Notes: a model not told the origin generated them from the sequence alone. Positions 53,175 to 63,120 are shown, counted from the first letter of the stretch. The stretch is DNA of 64,000 bases from Natronoflexus pectinivorans (GCF_004345615.1 NZ_SLWK01000002.1:434001-498000); one strand, 5' to 3'. A program made the numbers and translations.

Positions 53175-54767
53175 ATGCTTCGAAAGGTACCCCATACTTA
53201 TGTCATTGTCTTTTCCCTGATTCTAATTTCTGCAGTTGCAACCTGGTTTGTCCCAGGTGGAGAGTATGTTCCTTTTGTGGACGAACATGGTGTTGTTCAG
53301 GAGGGGATGCTGGTGTTTGAGTCCATAGATAACCAACCACAAACCTGGGAGGTTTTTGCGGCCATGTTTCAGGGCTTTGAGCGGCAAGCCGGAATTATAG
53401 TTTTCATTCTGATGATTGGCGGAGCATTCTGGATTCTTAACGAATCCAGAGCCATTGATGTAGGTATTCGCTCTTTCCTTAAATTTACCTCGCAGTTGGA
53501 TAAATATCGCATCATGAGATGGCTGGGTACAGGGAACATCATCATCGTGTTCATCATGTTGATGTTCTCAGTTTTTGGGGCAGTTTTTGGTATGAGTGAA
53601 GAGACCATCGCATTTATTATCATTCTGGTGCCGTTAGCCATATCTTTAGGATATGACTCCCTTACCGGGGTAGGAATGGTTTTTGTGGCTGCGGGACTTG
53701 GTTTTGCCGGGGCGGTTCTCAATCCGTTTACCATCGGTATTGCACAGGGATTGGCTGGATTACCATTGTTCTCGGGGTTTGAATATCGCTTGTTTTGTTG
53801 GGTCGTCATCAACATCGTTGGAATCTCATTTATATTGTGGCATGCCAATCGTGTAAAGCGTCGTCCGGAAAATTCTCCGGTTTATGAAGAGGATGAGTAT
53901 TGGCGTGAGCATATCCACATCAATGATGTGGATAATGATAAGCCTGTTACATATAAATCCTCCTGGATTACATGGGGTATTACCTTAATGACGTTGATTC
54001 TCTTTTCTTTTTCTCATCCAGAAACCACGCTTGTAATTGGTGGCGGTTCCGGTTTTACATGGTATTTTATTCCTTTAATTACCCTTCTTTTTGCAGTAAC
54101 CGGGTACTTATCGCTAAAGGTTTCATCGCCGGTTTTTGTTTTAAACCTGCTGGCCTATACTATTGTTTTCCTCATTGTTGGGGTGATGGGGTATCATTGG
54201 TATATTATGGAAATAGCGGCTCTATTCTTTGCAATGGGAATTCTGTCAGGATTAGCGATGAATAAAACTGCAGATCAAATTACCAATCTTTTTCTCGACG
54301 GAGCAAGGGACATCATGGCGGCAGCTCTCATTGTCGGTTTGGCCGGTGGTATCATTGTTATTTTGGAGGAGGGACGAATCATTCACACAATACTACATGC
54401 CATGGCCGGTGGAATGAGTGATTTGGGAGATGTTGCTTCAGTGGGGGTTATGTATGTTATTCAAACTGTTATAAATGTTGTGATTCCCAGTGGTTCGGCA
54501 AAGGCTGCGCTTACCATGCCGATAATGGCACCGTTTAGTGATTTAATTGGATTATCCAGACAAGCCACAGTAATGGCTTTTCAGTTTGGCGATGGCTTTA
54601 CAAACATGATTACACCCACCTCCGGTGTGTTAATCGGGGTGTTAGGAGTTGCAAAAATTCCTTATGTAAAATGGGCTAAATGGATTGCACCGCTGATCAT
54701 TATTCTAGGAATTCTTGGTTTCTTGCTGCTAATTCCAACGGTAACCATGGATTTGAATGGCTTTTAA
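53175..54767 (+). CDS. YfcC-family (DcuC-like) membrane carrier
   Basis: 530 residues, about twelve membrane helices. The beginning KVPHTYVIVFSLILISAVATWFVPGGEY is diagnostic (given in two parts: KVPHTYVIVF and WFVPGGEY). Further motifs are FGMSEETIAFIIILVPLA, GAVLNPFTIGIAQGLAGL, VIPSGSAKAALTMPIMAP and GDGFTNMITPTSGVLIG. The family is annotated for C4-dicarboxylate or amino-acid/peptide transport without firm proof; the substrate cannot be assigned. It lies divergent from the lipoprotein pair and near an AbgT transporter of similar architecture. Confidence 0.85.
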   Translation: MLRKVPHTYVIVFSLILISAVATWFVPGGEYVPFVDEHGVVQEGMLVFESIDNQPQTWEVFAAMFQGFERQAGIIVFILMIGGAFWILNESRAIDVGIRSFLKFTSQLDKYRIMRWLGTGNIIIVFIMLMFSVFGAVFGMSEETIAFIIILVPLAISLGYDSLTGVGMVFVAAGLGFAGAVLNPFTIGIAQGLAGLPLFSGFEYRLFCWVVINIVGISFILWHANRVKRRPENSPVYEEDEYWREHIHINDVDNDKPVTYKSSWITWGITLMTLILFSFSHPETTLVIGGGSGFTWYFIPLITLLFAVTGYLSLKVSSPVFVLNLLAYTIVFLIVGVMGYHWYIMEIAALFFAMGILSGLAMNKTADQITNLFLDGARDIMAAALIVGLAGGIIVILEEGRIIHTILHAMAGGMSDLGDVASVGVMYVIQTVINVVIPSGSAKAALTMPIMAPFSDLIGLSRQATVMAFQFGDGFTNMITPTSGVLIGVLGVAKIPYVKWAKWIAPLIIILGILGFLLLIPTVTMDLNGF

Positions 54768-54894
54768 GGCTTTGTGAAATAACTTTTCCAATTAAGTACT
54801 GTTTATACCTTAACTCGAATTGATTCATTCATTTGAACACTTACATATTTGTGTTGTAATTATCTAAAATATAATCTTTTAGGAAACTCTTGCA

Positions 54895-55425
54895 ATGACC
54901 GATCCTGTTGACGTAATTAAGTATTGTCCCAAATGCGGATCACCTGAATTTTTCCCCGATAATGAGAAGTCATTCACTTGTGGTGGTTGTGGATTTAATT
55001 TTTACGTAAACTCAGCAGCGGCAGTAGCAGCACTAATTTTTAACGAAAAGGGAGAACTTCTGTTAACGCGTCGGGCATTGAACCCAAATAAAGGGATGCT
55101 TGATTTGCCGGGCGGATTTGTAGATCCCGACGAAAAAGTTGAAGATGCGGTTATTCGGGAGATCAATGAAGAACTTAACCTGGAAGTTACTTCACTAAGG
55201 TATTTGGTTTCGTGGCCAAATCGGTATATTTTTTCAGGTTACACGGTTTTTACCATCGACCTTGGGTTTGTTTGTGAGGTGAAAACTTTTGATGGAATCG
55301 GATTTCATGATGATATTTCAGGTTACGAGTTCATTGCACCTCATAAAATAGATAACACACAAATATGCAGTGAATCTATCCGACAAATTATTGATTTCTA
55401 TAGAAGGGATACTGGAAAGAAGTGA
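54895..55425 (+). CDS. Nudix hydrolase with N-terminal zinc ribbon
   Basis: 176 residues. A zinc ribbon uses Cys11, Cys14, Cys29 and Cys32 (YCPKCG, CGGCGF). The Nudix box GGFVDPDEKVEDAVIREINE followed by ELNL fits G5xE7REUxEE. This arrangement is that of NudC/ADP-ribose-type pyrophosphatases, but it is shorter than NudC and lacks its SQPWPFP motif, so the substrate (a nucleoside diphosphate derivative) is open. Single gene. Confidence 0.9.
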   Translation: MTDPVDVIKYCPKCGSPEFFPDNEKSFTCGGCGFNFYVNSAAAVAALIFNEKGELLLTRRALNPNKGMLDLPGGFVDPDEKVEDAVIREINEELNLEVTSLRYLVSWPNRYIFSGYTVFTIDLGFVCEVKTFDGIGFHDDISGYEFIAPHKIDNTQICSESIRQIIDFYRRDTGKK

Positions 55426-55468
55426 TTATTTTTAGTAACTGTTTAAATTAAGTTTCTGAAGATTCTTA

Positions 55469-55587
55469 TAGATTATAGATCTTTAGAATTTAGACAGATA
55501 GAACAGTTAATAAAGATGATTAGACACAACTGGTTTTCTATTTTGTCTTGTCTGTCGGTCTAAAATCTAGCATCTAAAAATCTATTT
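55469..55587. repeat. Dispersed intergenic repeat, copy 2, a long imperfect inverted repeat
   Basis: A 33-base left arm (55469-55501, TAGATTATAGATC...) pairs imperfectly with a right arm (55552-55584, ...CATCTAAAAATCTA), separated by 50 bases. Blocks at 55515-55524 (GATGATTAGA), 55545-55562 (GTCTTGTCTGTCGGTCTA) and 55569-55587 match the element at 7443-7559 in order. The palindrome and dispersal suggest a MITE-like or REP-like element; no open reading frame. Confidence 0.6.
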
Positions 55588-55641
55588 GTTTTACTCGATA
55601 CAAATTTAAACAGTCTTTTAGTTGTCTTAAAAAATCTTGTC

Positions 55642-55992
55642 ATGGAAAATGTCAATGGGTTTTGGAGGTTTAACGAAGAGTTTGACTATGGCCGTAAGGT
55701 TGGTGAGGTGCGGCTGTTTCAGGATGGAGAAGATATATCAGGTATTCTGGTTTTTAAGGAGTGGGATGAAAATAAAGATTTCATCATGGTGCGTTGTCAT
55801 CTTGAAGGATCTTTAAAAGGGAATAAACTTGAATTCAAAGACCTTAAACCTACATTGTTATTTGGTAAGGAAGGTGATGAGTATCTGCCTGAAAACCGAG
55901 AGGGAGTCATCAATGAATTGGGTCAAATCGTTGGAAGCACCATTGATGCGGAGGGGATCTCTGGAATATTTGTGATGGAGCGTTACAAGTAG
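55642..55992 (+). CDS. Small hypothetical cytoplasmic protein
   Basis: 116 residues, no signal peptide or membrane helix, acidic. Sequence such as GFWRFNEEFDYGRKVGEVRL, ISGILVFKEW and SGIFVMERYK suggests an all-beta, lipocalin- or calycin-like small barrel, but I recognise no family. A start ATG is preceded by a poor ribosome site. It stands between the repeat element and the universal stress protein gene with separate spacing on both sides. Confidence 0.65.
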   Translation: MENVNGFWRFNEEFDYGRKVGEVRLFQDGEDISGILVFKEWDENKDFIMVRCHLEGSLKGNKLEFKDLKPTLLFGKEGDEYLPENREGVINELGQIVGSTIDAEGISGIFVMERYK

Positions 55993-56142
55993 TATTTATA
56001 AAACTTGATGTTTTCTTTGATTTTTGCGTAATTCTTCTTAAATTAAGTAACAGTAAAGCGGGGTTTCCCGATGGCTTGACCCGGCTATGCAAATCATTGG
56101 TACAGCATAGTTGAAGTAAGTTGAACCCAAAACTGTTACATC

Positions 56143-56955
56143 ATGAAACGAATTCTTTTATTGACGGATTTCTCGGAAACAGCAAGGAATGCATGTCGCT
56201 ATGCATTAGAGATGTTTCAGAATCACAAAGTGCAGTTTCATCTGCTAAATGCTTTCGATGCAGAGTTCGGAGGGAGCCCATATGTGATGCAGGTTAAGGA
56301 AGAAATGGCCGAGGAAAGCATGCGTGGCCTAAAAAGAGAGCTCGCAGAATTGCACCGCGATTACCCAAATTCCCGAATAGAGCTTGCCAGTCGGTTTGGT
56401 CCTTTGGTTGATGTACTCATCAAGGAGAATCATGAAGATGGCATCGATCCTGAATTTATTGTTTTTGGTTGCAGGGGCGAAAGTGCAATTGAGAATTTCC
56501 TTCTGGGAAGCAATGCGTATGATGTCATCAAACATGTTCACAATCCCATGATGGCAGTGCCAAAGACAGCTCAATATCGGTCTCCTGATAAAGTTGTGTT
56601 TGCCACTGATTTCAAAACCATTGATCAGAAAATAGCAACTCCTGTTCTCGATCTGGTTACGATGTTCAACTCCGAGCTGCTTTTTGTTAATGCCATACAG
56701 GAAGAGGAGATAGACAGACTCTCCTCCGAAAAACGGGTAGCTTCCTTTTTTCCCGGCATAAAACTTAGCTTTCATTTTGTTGATGGTGATGATGTGTGCC
56801 GAAGTATATGTGATTTTACTGAAGAAAATGATGCTGAAATGGTCGTAATGGTTCGCCATAATTACAGTTTCTTTGAAAGGCTCTTTCATCCCAGTCTGAC
56901 AAAAAAAATGGTCATGCATCCACAATTCCCGATGGTTATCCTACACGCCCGATAA
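56143..56955 (+). CDS. Universal stress protein, two-domain
   Basis: 270 residues. The first Usp domain (1-145) begins RILLLTDFSETARNACRYAL and contains VFGCRGESAIENFLLGSNAY, a version of the G-2x-G-9x-GS nucleotide motif (GCRGESAIENFLLGS). The second (about 150-270) is degenerate (VVFATDF, VVMVRHNYSF) and lacks the glycines. Probably an ATP-binding stress protein. The nearest genes are carriers; the preceding 150 bases hold no other gene. Confidence 0.88.
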   Translation: MKRILLLTDFSETARNACRYALEMFQNHKVQFHLLNAFDAEFGGSPYVMQVKEEMAEESMRGLKRELAELHRDYPNSRIELASRFGPLVDVLIKENHEDGIDPEFIVFGCRGESAIENFLLGSNAYDVIKHVHNPMMAVPKTAQYRSPDKVVFATDFKTIDQKIATPVLDLVTMFNSELLFVNAIQEEEIDRLSSEKRVASFFPGIKLSFHFVDGDDVCRSICDFTEENDAEMVVMVRHNYSFFERLFHPSLTKKMVMHPQFPMVILHAR

Positions 56956-57032
56956 CTCTGAATTAAGTTTTCTTTTGCAAATAATTCAGATTAAATCTGA
57001 TAATTGTTAGAATCAGGCTGCAAAAAATATCT

Positions 57033-57040
57033 TATTTTTG
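57033..57040 (+). promoter_or_regulatory. Candidate -7 box (TATTTTTG) for the AbgT-type gene
   Basis: It matches TAnnTTTG and is the same octamer as at the YfcC-type gene; a TTG lies at 57005 with a spacing longer than usual. It gives a leader of about 80 bases containing the hairpin at 57069. Confidence 0.4.
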
Positions 57041-57068
57041 AAACTTTGTTTGTCCTGAACCAATTTTT

Positions 57069-57090
57069 AACCCTGTTATTCAACAGGGTT
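57069..57090 (+). terminator. Leader hairpin upstream of the AbgT-type gene
   Basis: AACCCTGTT/AACAGGGTT around ATTC is followed by TTATT. It may end read-through from the stress-protein gene or act as an attenuator within the leader of the transporter. Confidence 0.55.
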
Positions 57091-57126
57091 TTATTGATAT
57101 TGTAATTGCAAAAGAAAATTCTAGTT

Positions 57127-58710
57127 ATGAGTGAAACCAAGAAAGATGGATTCTTTAAAAGAGTCCTCGATAAAGTTGAGGTAATAGGTAACAAGCTACC
57201 ACAGCCGGTAACTTTATTTGCCATGCTGATGGGAATTGTTCTTGTTCTATCATGGATATTTGGAGGAGGGATCCCCTGGCTGATAGAAGGAACTTCAGTA
57301 TTGAAACCGGGAACCGGTGCTGATACAGGTGTTGCAGCGGAATACATCAAAGTTAAAAACCTGTTGACCAAAGATGGTTTACAACAGGTATTTACCAATA
57401 TGGTAGATGTTTTTGCCACTTTCCCGCCTCTTGGGTTGGTGTTGGTTGTCATGTTGGGTATTGGTGTAGCTGAACACACTGGAATGATTGCTGTTGCCCT
57501 TAAGGTATTTGTATCAAAGGTTCCTAAATATTTAATAACTTTTTCAATAGTAGTTGCCGGTATGATCAGTTCGGTTGCTGCCGATGCTGGTTATGTGGTT
57601 CTGATTCCCATGGGGGGAGCCATCTTCTTAGGGATGGGTCGACATCCGCTCGCTGGGATTGCAGCTGCTTTTGCAGGAGTATCCGGAGGTTTTGGAGCGA
57701 ATTTCCTGCCGACAGGACTGGACCCTATGATTGCAGCGTTTACCGAGCCTGCAGCGAATCTCATTGATCCTACATACACAGTAAACCCCCTTTCTAACTG
57801 GTATTTGATGGCTGCGTCCGTACCTCTTGTTGGTATTGCCGGAACATGGGTTACTGAGAAGATTCTGGTTCCACGTTTGGGATTATATACACCCGAGGAA
57901 GGATTGGATCTTGAGGAGCAAACCAATCATGTCACCCGAGAAGAGAAAAAAGCTTTGATGTGGTCCATGATTTCAGTGCTTGCCCTGATTGGTCTGGTTG
58001 TACTGGCCATTGCTCCCGCAAACGGATTGTTGCGAGGAGACTTTGATGAGGTTTTAGGTACAAACAGTTTTCAGCCATTTTACAGTTCTTTGGTGCCAAT
58101 CATGTTCATCATTTTTTTTGTGGCTGGTTTGGTGTATGGCATTGTAGCCAAAACCATTAAAAGCGACAAAGATGTTTCTGATATGACGGCCAAATCCATG
58201 TCCACTATGGGATTGTACATTGTGATTGCCTTTGTTGCGGCTCAGTTTGTTGCTTATTTCAACTGGTCAAATCTGGGAAGTGTACTGGCGGTGAAAGGAT
58301 CTGATGGACTACAGGCCATAGGTTTTACAGGAATTCCCCTGTTGGTTGGCTTTATCCTTATATCATCGTTGGTTAACCTTGTGATGGGAAGTGCTTCAGC
58401 TAAATGGGCACTGTTGGCACCAATCTTTGTCCCCATGCTCATGTTGATGGGTTACTCTCCTGAAACCACCCAGGCGGCCTACCGTATTGGTGATTCTTAT
58501 TCCAATATTCTCACTCCTTTGTTACCTTACTTCCCGCTTGTGATTGTTTTTGCACAGAAGTATGTTAAAAATGTGGGAATCGGAACGCTTATTTCAATGA
58601 TGTTGCCTTATGCCATCGCATTTATGGTTGTAAGGATACCGATGTTCGTAGCCTGGATCATGCTTAACTTACCGTTGGGTATTCAAGGTCCTATCTATTA
58701 TAATCCCTGA
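57127..58710 (+). CDS. AbgT-family transporter (p-aminobenzoyl-glutamate/antimetabolite type)
   Basis: 527 residues from the ATG at 57127; a TTG at 57106 is an unlikely alternative. The cytoplasmic start (FKRVLDKVEVIGNKLPQP) and helix motifs (PVTLFAMLMG, GIGVAEHTGMIAVALK, NFLPTGLDPMIAAFTEPAA, MGSASAKWALLAPIFVPM, GDSYSNILTPLLPY) are typical of AbgT/MtrF. Members import p-aminobenzoyl-glutamate or export sulfonamides. It ends at a strong terminator and so is transcribed alone. Confidence 0.92.
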   Translation: MSETKKDGFFKRVLDKVEVIGNKLPQPVTLFAMLMGIVLVLSWIFGGGIPWLIEGTSVLKPGTGADTGVAAEYIKVKNLLTKDGLQQVFTNMVDVFATFPPLGLVLVVMLGIGVAEHTGMIAVALKVFVSKVPKYLITFSIVVAGMISSVAADAGYVVLIPMGGAIFLGMGRHPLAGIAAAFAGVSGGFGANFLPTGLDPMIAAFTEPAANLIDPTYTVNPLSNWYLMAASVPLVGIAGTWVTEKILVPRLGLYTPEEGLDLEEQTNHVTREEKKALMWSMISVLALIGLVVLAIAPANGLLRGDFDEVLGTNSFQPFYSSLVPIMFIIFFVAGLVYGIVAKTIKSDKDVSDMTAKSMSTMGLYIVIAFVAAQFVAYFNWSNLGSVLAVKGSDGLQAIGFTGIPLLVGFILISSLVNLVMGSASAKWALLAPIFVPMLMLMGYSPETTQAAYRIGDSYSNILTPLLPYFPLVIVFAQKYVKNVGIGTLISMMLPYAIAFMVVRIPMFVAWIMLNLPLGIQGPIYYNP

Positions 58711-58767
58711 TTTTTTTAAAAAACAAAGTCAGCAGATTGTTGTAATCTATGCATTGACTTATTAAAC

Positions 58768-58813
58768 CAAACAAACAGTCCTGCTCCTTATTTGGAGCAG
58801 GACTGTTTGTTTT
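58768..58813 (+). terminator. Intrinsic terminator after the AbgT-type gene
   Basis: Long perfect stem AACAAACAGTCCTGCTCC/GGAGCAGGACTGTTTGTT with loop TTATTT, followed by TTATT. Confidence 0.85.
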
Positions 58814-58850
58814 ATTACTGTTTCATAATGTTTCTGTCAACTATTCTTTT

Positions 58851-58858
58851 TAAATTTG
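58851..58858 (+). promoter_or_regulatory. Candidate -7 box (TAAATTTG) for the nnr gene
   Basis: It fits TAnnTTTG, 58 bases before the ATG at 58916. The upstream TTTC at 58831 is only a near match to the -33 element. Confidence 0.35.
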
Positions 58859-58915
58859 TTAATGTTGAAATTTTCAATCTTTTATTGTGATGCACCATTA
58901 AATTGTCAAGGTTAA

Positions 58916-60421
58916 ATGAAGATATTTCCTGTAAAATCCATAGCTGAAATAGATCAATATACCATCGAGAACGAACCGATTCTATCTATAAATTTAATGG
59001 AGAGAGCATCTCGTCGGCTATTTGATGTGTTAGATCCGATATATCGGAATCGTCCTTTTGTGGTTGTTGCAGGAGCAGGTAATAACGGTGGAGATGCTTT
59101 GGCTCTCTCAAGAATGTTGCTTTTGGCCGGGTATGATACAACCATTGTTTTACTAAAGTCGGATTGTTTATCGACCGACACAGCATTAAATCTAGAGAGA
59201 TTAAAGCACATTCGGCAATCTAAAGTTATTTTGTACCAATCCGTAGAGGATTTACCAAGCATAACATCAAATCATGTGATTGTTGATGGCCTTTTTGGGT
59301 CAGGTTTAAACCGCCCATTAGAAGGAAAAGCATTGGAATTGGTGCAATGGATGAATGAATTGAATGTTGAGATTGTATCAATTGATATTCCCTCAGGATT
59401 GATGGGTGAAGATAATTCCGGTAACAACCCGGAAGGCATAGTAAAAGCCCGCAGGACTTTTACGTTTCAATTTCCAAAACTATCATTTCTTTTCCCTGAA
59501 AACCATAAATATACCGGGCAATGGGAGATTATAGATATTGGGTTGCATCCAGAAAAAATCTCAGAAATTACCACTTCATGGTATTTCATTGATAGGGACA
59601 TTTGCAGGAACCTTCTTCCACAGCGAAGTTGTTTCGACCACAAAGGAACCATGGGGCATACTTTGTTGATTGCCGGAAGCTATGGGAAAATGGGCGCTGC
59701 TGTGTTATCAGCGCGTGCCTGTCTCAAATCCGGAACTGGCCTTCTGACTGTTCAGGTGCCGCACGACACTTGTCAAATCATGCATGCAGCTGTGCCGGAA
59801 GCCATGGTCAATATTGACCGTTCTGACTTAATGTTTACGGAATTTCCTAATCTGTCCACATTTTCTGCAATAGGTGTTGGCCCCGGCATAGGCATCCGAT
59901 CCAATGCCGTAAAAGCATTGGATGCGCTTTTGGATTCCATAGGAGATCGCCCGTTGATTTTGGATGCAGATGCCATCAACATCATTGCTCAAAATCCACA
60001 TATGAAAGAGAAACTCCCGCCTGGTGCTATTTTAACTCCACATCCGGGAGAATTTAAGCGTTTGGTAGGGGAGTGGGACAACGATTTTGAACGTCTGGAA
60101 AAGGCAAAGGAGTTTGCAGCACAACATAAGGTTATTCTGGTTCTAAAGGGAGCCTATACAACTGTGGTGCTGCCATCGGGTGTTTGCTACTTTAACTCAA
60201 CGGGAAATCCAGGGATGGCAACGGCAGGAAGCGGAGATGTACTCACAGGCATAATTCTTGCTATGTTGGGACGGAAGATGGATGCCTGGAAAGCTGCTGT
60301 GGCCGGGGTATATATTCATGGCCTCGCCGGAGATATTGCCTGCGAGACAGAAGGTGAAGAGGCTTTAATTGCGTCAGACATCATAAGTTCACTTGGAAAA
60401 GCGTTTATAAATACAAAGTAA
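58916..60421 (+). CDS. nnr: Bifunctional NAD(P)H-hydrate epimerase / ADP-dependent dehydratase
   Basis: 501 residues. The N-terminal epimerase domain (YjeF_N, 1-215) has the AGAGNNGGDALALSRMLL motif and IVDGLFGSGLNR. The C-terminal dehydratase (carbohydrate kinase-like, 225-500) has HKGTMGHTLLIAGSYGKMG and the ADP/NADHX site NSTGNPGMATAGSGDVLTG. Together they repair hydrated NADH and NADPH. The DUF4831 gene starts within 40 bases downstream, suggesting co-transcription. Confidence 0.96.
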   Translation: MKIFPVKSIAEIDQYTIENEPILSINLMERASRRLFDVLDPIYRNRPFVVVAGAGNNGGDALALSRMLLLAGYDTTIVLLKSDCLSTDTALNLERLKHIRQSKVILYQSVEDLPSITSNHVIVDGLFGSGLNRPLEGKALELVQWMNELNVEIVSIDIPSGLMGEDNSGNNPEGIVKARRTFTFQFPKLSFLFPENHKYTGQWEIIDIGLHPEKISEITTSWYFIDRDICRNLLPQRSCFDHKGTMGHTLLIAGSYGKMGAAVLSARACLKSGTGLLTVQVPHDTCQIMHAAVPEAMVNIDRSDLMFTEFPNLSTFSAIGVGPGIGIRSNAVKALDALLDSIGDRPLILDADAINIIAQNPHMKEKLPPGAILTPHPGEFKRLVGEWDNDFERLEKAKEFAAQHKVILVLKGAYTTVVLPSGVCYFNSTGNPGMATAGSGDVLTGIILAMLGRKMDAWKAAVAGVYIHGLAGDIACETEGEEALIASDIISSLGKAFINTK

Positions 60422-60457
60422 TTGGTTTTTACCCTAAAACAATTTAACTATTTTCAA

Positions 60458-61549
60458 ATGAAACAGATAGGATTATTTTTATTGATAGCTATACTTTTTG
60501 GTGGTTGTTCATCCAAAGAGACTCTAACCCGTGGAAGTGTAGAACAAGTCAACAGTGATTACCCAACCGGACACGGATTATGGTATTATTTACCGGAAAC
60601 GGTCATACAAGTTGAAATAATTGCAGAAAAAACGGTTGCCCGTTCGGGGCCTTTTTTCCGGTTTTCCCAGAGGTTTTTGAATGTTTCGGATGTGATTACC
60701 GAGAACAAGGAAGAGTGGCGCATTGTTGGAGCTAAAGTAACCACAGTTGGCCGGCCTGATAAAACACGGTTGTTTAGGGTTGAATCCAGCGGTAATCCTT
60801 CGGTTACCGCTTTAACTCTTTCTGAAAATGGTGTGTTACATGGAATAAATCTGCCATTTATTCCTGAGGTCACTACCGGAGTTGCAAAATCTGATCAACC
60901 TGTTATTAGTCTGGCAGATATTAATTTTAACGATGTACCTTTTACCGAGGAGCAATTGATTAGAACCAGCAGTACTGCCATGGCCGAGGAGGTGGCAAGG
61001 GAAATTTACAGACTGCGTGAAATGCGTTCAAATATCCTTGAAGGGGATGTCGATTTGTTGCCGCCCGATGAGGGTTCTTATGCCATTGTCATGGCGGAAA
61101 TTGACCGCAAGGAACAGGCATATTTGGAGCTGTTTACCGGAAGAACCAGAACTCAACAGGTAAGTCGGGTGTATGAATTTGTTCCCAGACCTGGCAAGAC
61201 TTTAAATACTGTTCTTTTGCGTTTCTCTCATCAGAACGGATTTCTTGATTCGATGGATGTGAGCGGAACTCCGGTTTACATAGAAGTTGATGTTCATGAG
61301 CAGGCCGCTTATAATTTTTTAAATGATGAACATGACAAAAGTCCAAACCGGCGCGGGATGGTTTATTGTTATCCCGTTGAAGCAGTTGTAAGGATCATCG
61401 ACAGAACCCTTTTGCTTAACGAGCAAAAGGTGAATCTGGCTCAGTTTGGCCAATTGGTGCGCATGCCGGCCGATCTATTGGATGCAACCAATGTGGTTGT
61501 TGAGATGGACGAAAGAACTGGTGCTGTAAAGAGAATCTCTTACAAATAG
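60458..61549 (+). CDS. DUF4831-family lipoprotein
   Basis: 363 residues from the ATG at 60458; an in-frame TTG directly after the nnr stop is less likely because it displaces the signal peptide. Lipobox LFGGC (Cys20). Middle and C-terminal parts (PTGHGLWYYLPETVIQVEI described from about residue 38, YLELFTGRTRTQ) match the DUF4831 layout, a Bacteroidota family of unknown function. It is the second gene after nnr. A GGGGCTGTC stretch follows the stop but forms no clear terminator. Confidence 0.8.
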   Translation: MKQIGLFLLIAILFGGCSSKETLTRGSVEQVNSDYPTGHGLWYYLPETVIQVEIIAEKTVARSGPFFRFSQRFLNVSDVITENKEEWRIVGAKVTTVGRPDKTRLFRVESSGNPSVTALTLSENGVLHGINLPFIPEVTTGVAKSDQPVISLADINFNDVPFTEEQLIRTSSTAMAEEVAREIYRLREMRSNILEGDVDLLPPDEGSYAIVMAEIDRKEQAYLELFTGRTRTQQVSRVYEFVPRPGKTLNTVLLRFSHQNGFLDSMDVSGTPVYIEVDVHEQAAYNFLNDEHDKSPNRRGMVYCYPVEAVVRIIDRTLLLNEQKVNLAQFGQLVRMPADLLDATNVVVEMDERTGAVKRISYK

Positions 61550-61642
61550 TAAATGGAGTAGGGGCTGTCTTTGAATTCCAGGAAGTAAATTCAACCCCCG
61601 TCTTAACTCGATGAGGTAATCAACCACATAAAAATATACGAT

Positions 61643-63100
61643 ATGACACATTCTTTGAAATCTCTTAAACCAACAAAACTGTGGGAGCAATTCCATCACC
61701 TGACCACCATTCCACGTCCATCCAAAAAAGAGGAAAAGGTGGTGGAGTATGTGAAGAATTTCGGGGAACAACTGGGTTTGGAGACCATTGTTGATGAGGT
61801 TGGAAATGTGATCATCCGAAAACCTGCTACCGCAGGGTTTGAAGATCGTAAGGGTGTGATTCTTCAATCACATCTTGATATGGTTCCGCAAAAAAACAGT
61901 GATAACAACCATAATTTTGAAACCGATCCCATTGAAACTTATATCGAGGATGGATGGGTAAAAGCCCGGGGAACAACCCTTGGAGCAGATAATGGCATTG
62001 GAGTGGCAGCTGTTTTGGCAGTTTTAGCTTCTGATGATTTACAACACGGACCTGTGGAGGGGTTATTTACCATAGATGAAGAGGCCGGGATGACTGGTGC
62101 TCATCGTTTAAAACCAGGTCTTTTGAATGGTGAAGTACTTCTAAACCTTGATTCGGAAGATGAGGGTGAATTGTATGTAGGGTGTGCTGGTGGAACCAAT
62201 GCCAATATGATTTTCTCTTTCAGGGAAGAGCCTGTGCCAGATGATCACGTTGCATTTAAAATCTCACTGACAGGTTTGAAAGGAGGTCATTCCGGACTGG
62301 ATATAAACCGGGGACGTGCAAATGCCAACAAATTGCTGTTCAGGTTTATCAAACATGCTGTTATACACCTGGGGGCTAGATTGGCCGACGTTGACGGAGG
62401 CAGTCTTCGCAACGCGATTCCTCGCGAGGCATTTGCTGTTTTAACCGTGCCAAAGGAGGAAGTAGTGGGTTTTGTTGAAGAAATCCACAGTTTTGAAGTT
62501 AAGTTTTGTCAGGAATACAGTACTGCCGAGCCGGATCTCTCATTTAAAGTTGAGGAAACAAATATCCCGGCCTTTGTCATGGAGGAGATTGTTCAGGACG
62601 ATTTAATCAATGCCATACAGGCCTGCCCGAATGGGGTGATTAGAATGAGTGCCGATATGGAGGGATTGGTGGAAACTTCTTTGAATCTGGCAATTGTAAA
62701 AACAGAGGGGCATGAGGTAAAAGCCCTTGCTTTGTTGCGCAGTTCAGTGGAGAGTTCCAAAGAGGATTTGGAATCTTCATTGGAGAGTTTGTTTCGCTTG
62801 GCCGGAGCCGAAATTTGGTTCGATGGTCATTATCCGGGTTGGAAACCCAATATGCAAAGCGGTATTTTAAAAACTATGCAGGAGGTTTATAATCAAAAAT
62901 GGGGAGTAACCCCTGAAATTAAAGCCATTCATGCCGGTTTGGAGTGCGGGATTTTGGGAAGTGCTTATCCACATTGGGATATGATATCTTTTGGCCCTAC
63001 CATCCGATTCCCCCATTCACCCGATGAAAAGGTTGATATTGCAAGTGTTGAACAGTTCTGGGAGTACCTAGCTGCAACGTTGAAGGAAGCTGGTAAATAA
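61643..63100 (+). CDS. pepD: Aminoacyl-histidine dipeptidase PepD (M20C)
   Basis: 485 residues, typical. It hydrolyses Xaa-His and other dipeptides in the cytoplasm. Zinc-site motifs of M20 peptidases are visible: SHLDMVPQK (His and Asp), GADNGIGVAA, and DEEAGMTGA with the catalytic Glu. The lid domain follows from about 205 (GGHSGLDINRGRANANK), and a C-terminal zinc-site segment is near HAGLECGILG. The MFSD1-like transporter gene starts 20 bases later on the same strand. Confidence 0.95.
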   Translation: MTHSLKSLKPTKLWEQFHHLTTIPRPSKKEEKVVEYVKNFGEQLGLETIVDEVGNVIIRKPATAGFEDRKGVILQSHLDMVPQKNSDNNHNFETDPIETYIEDGWVKARGTTLGADNGIGVAAVLAVLASDDLQHGPVEGLFTIDEEAGMTGAHRLKPGLLNGEVLLNLDSEDEGELYVGCAGGTNANMIFSFREEPVPDDHVAFKISLTGLKGGHSGLDINRGRANANKLLFRFIKHAVIHLGARLADVDGGSLRNAIPREAFAVLTVPKEEVVGFVEEIHSFEVKFCQEYSTAEPDLSFKVEETNIPAFVMEEIVQDDLINAIQACPNGVIRMSADMEGLVETSLNLAIVKTEGHEVKALALLRSSVESSKEDLESSLESLFRLAGAEIWFDGHYPGWKPNMQSGILKTMQEVYNQKWGVTPEIKAIHAGLECGILGSAYPHWDMISFGPTIRFPHSPDEKVDIASVEQFWEYLAATLKEAGK

Positions 63101-63120
63101 GTCATAAATTTTAATATTCT

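Noticed and set aside
56329-56925. 198-codon minus-strand frame opposite the second universal stress protein
   Set aside because: It mirrors a conserved gene and has no plausible start or domain.
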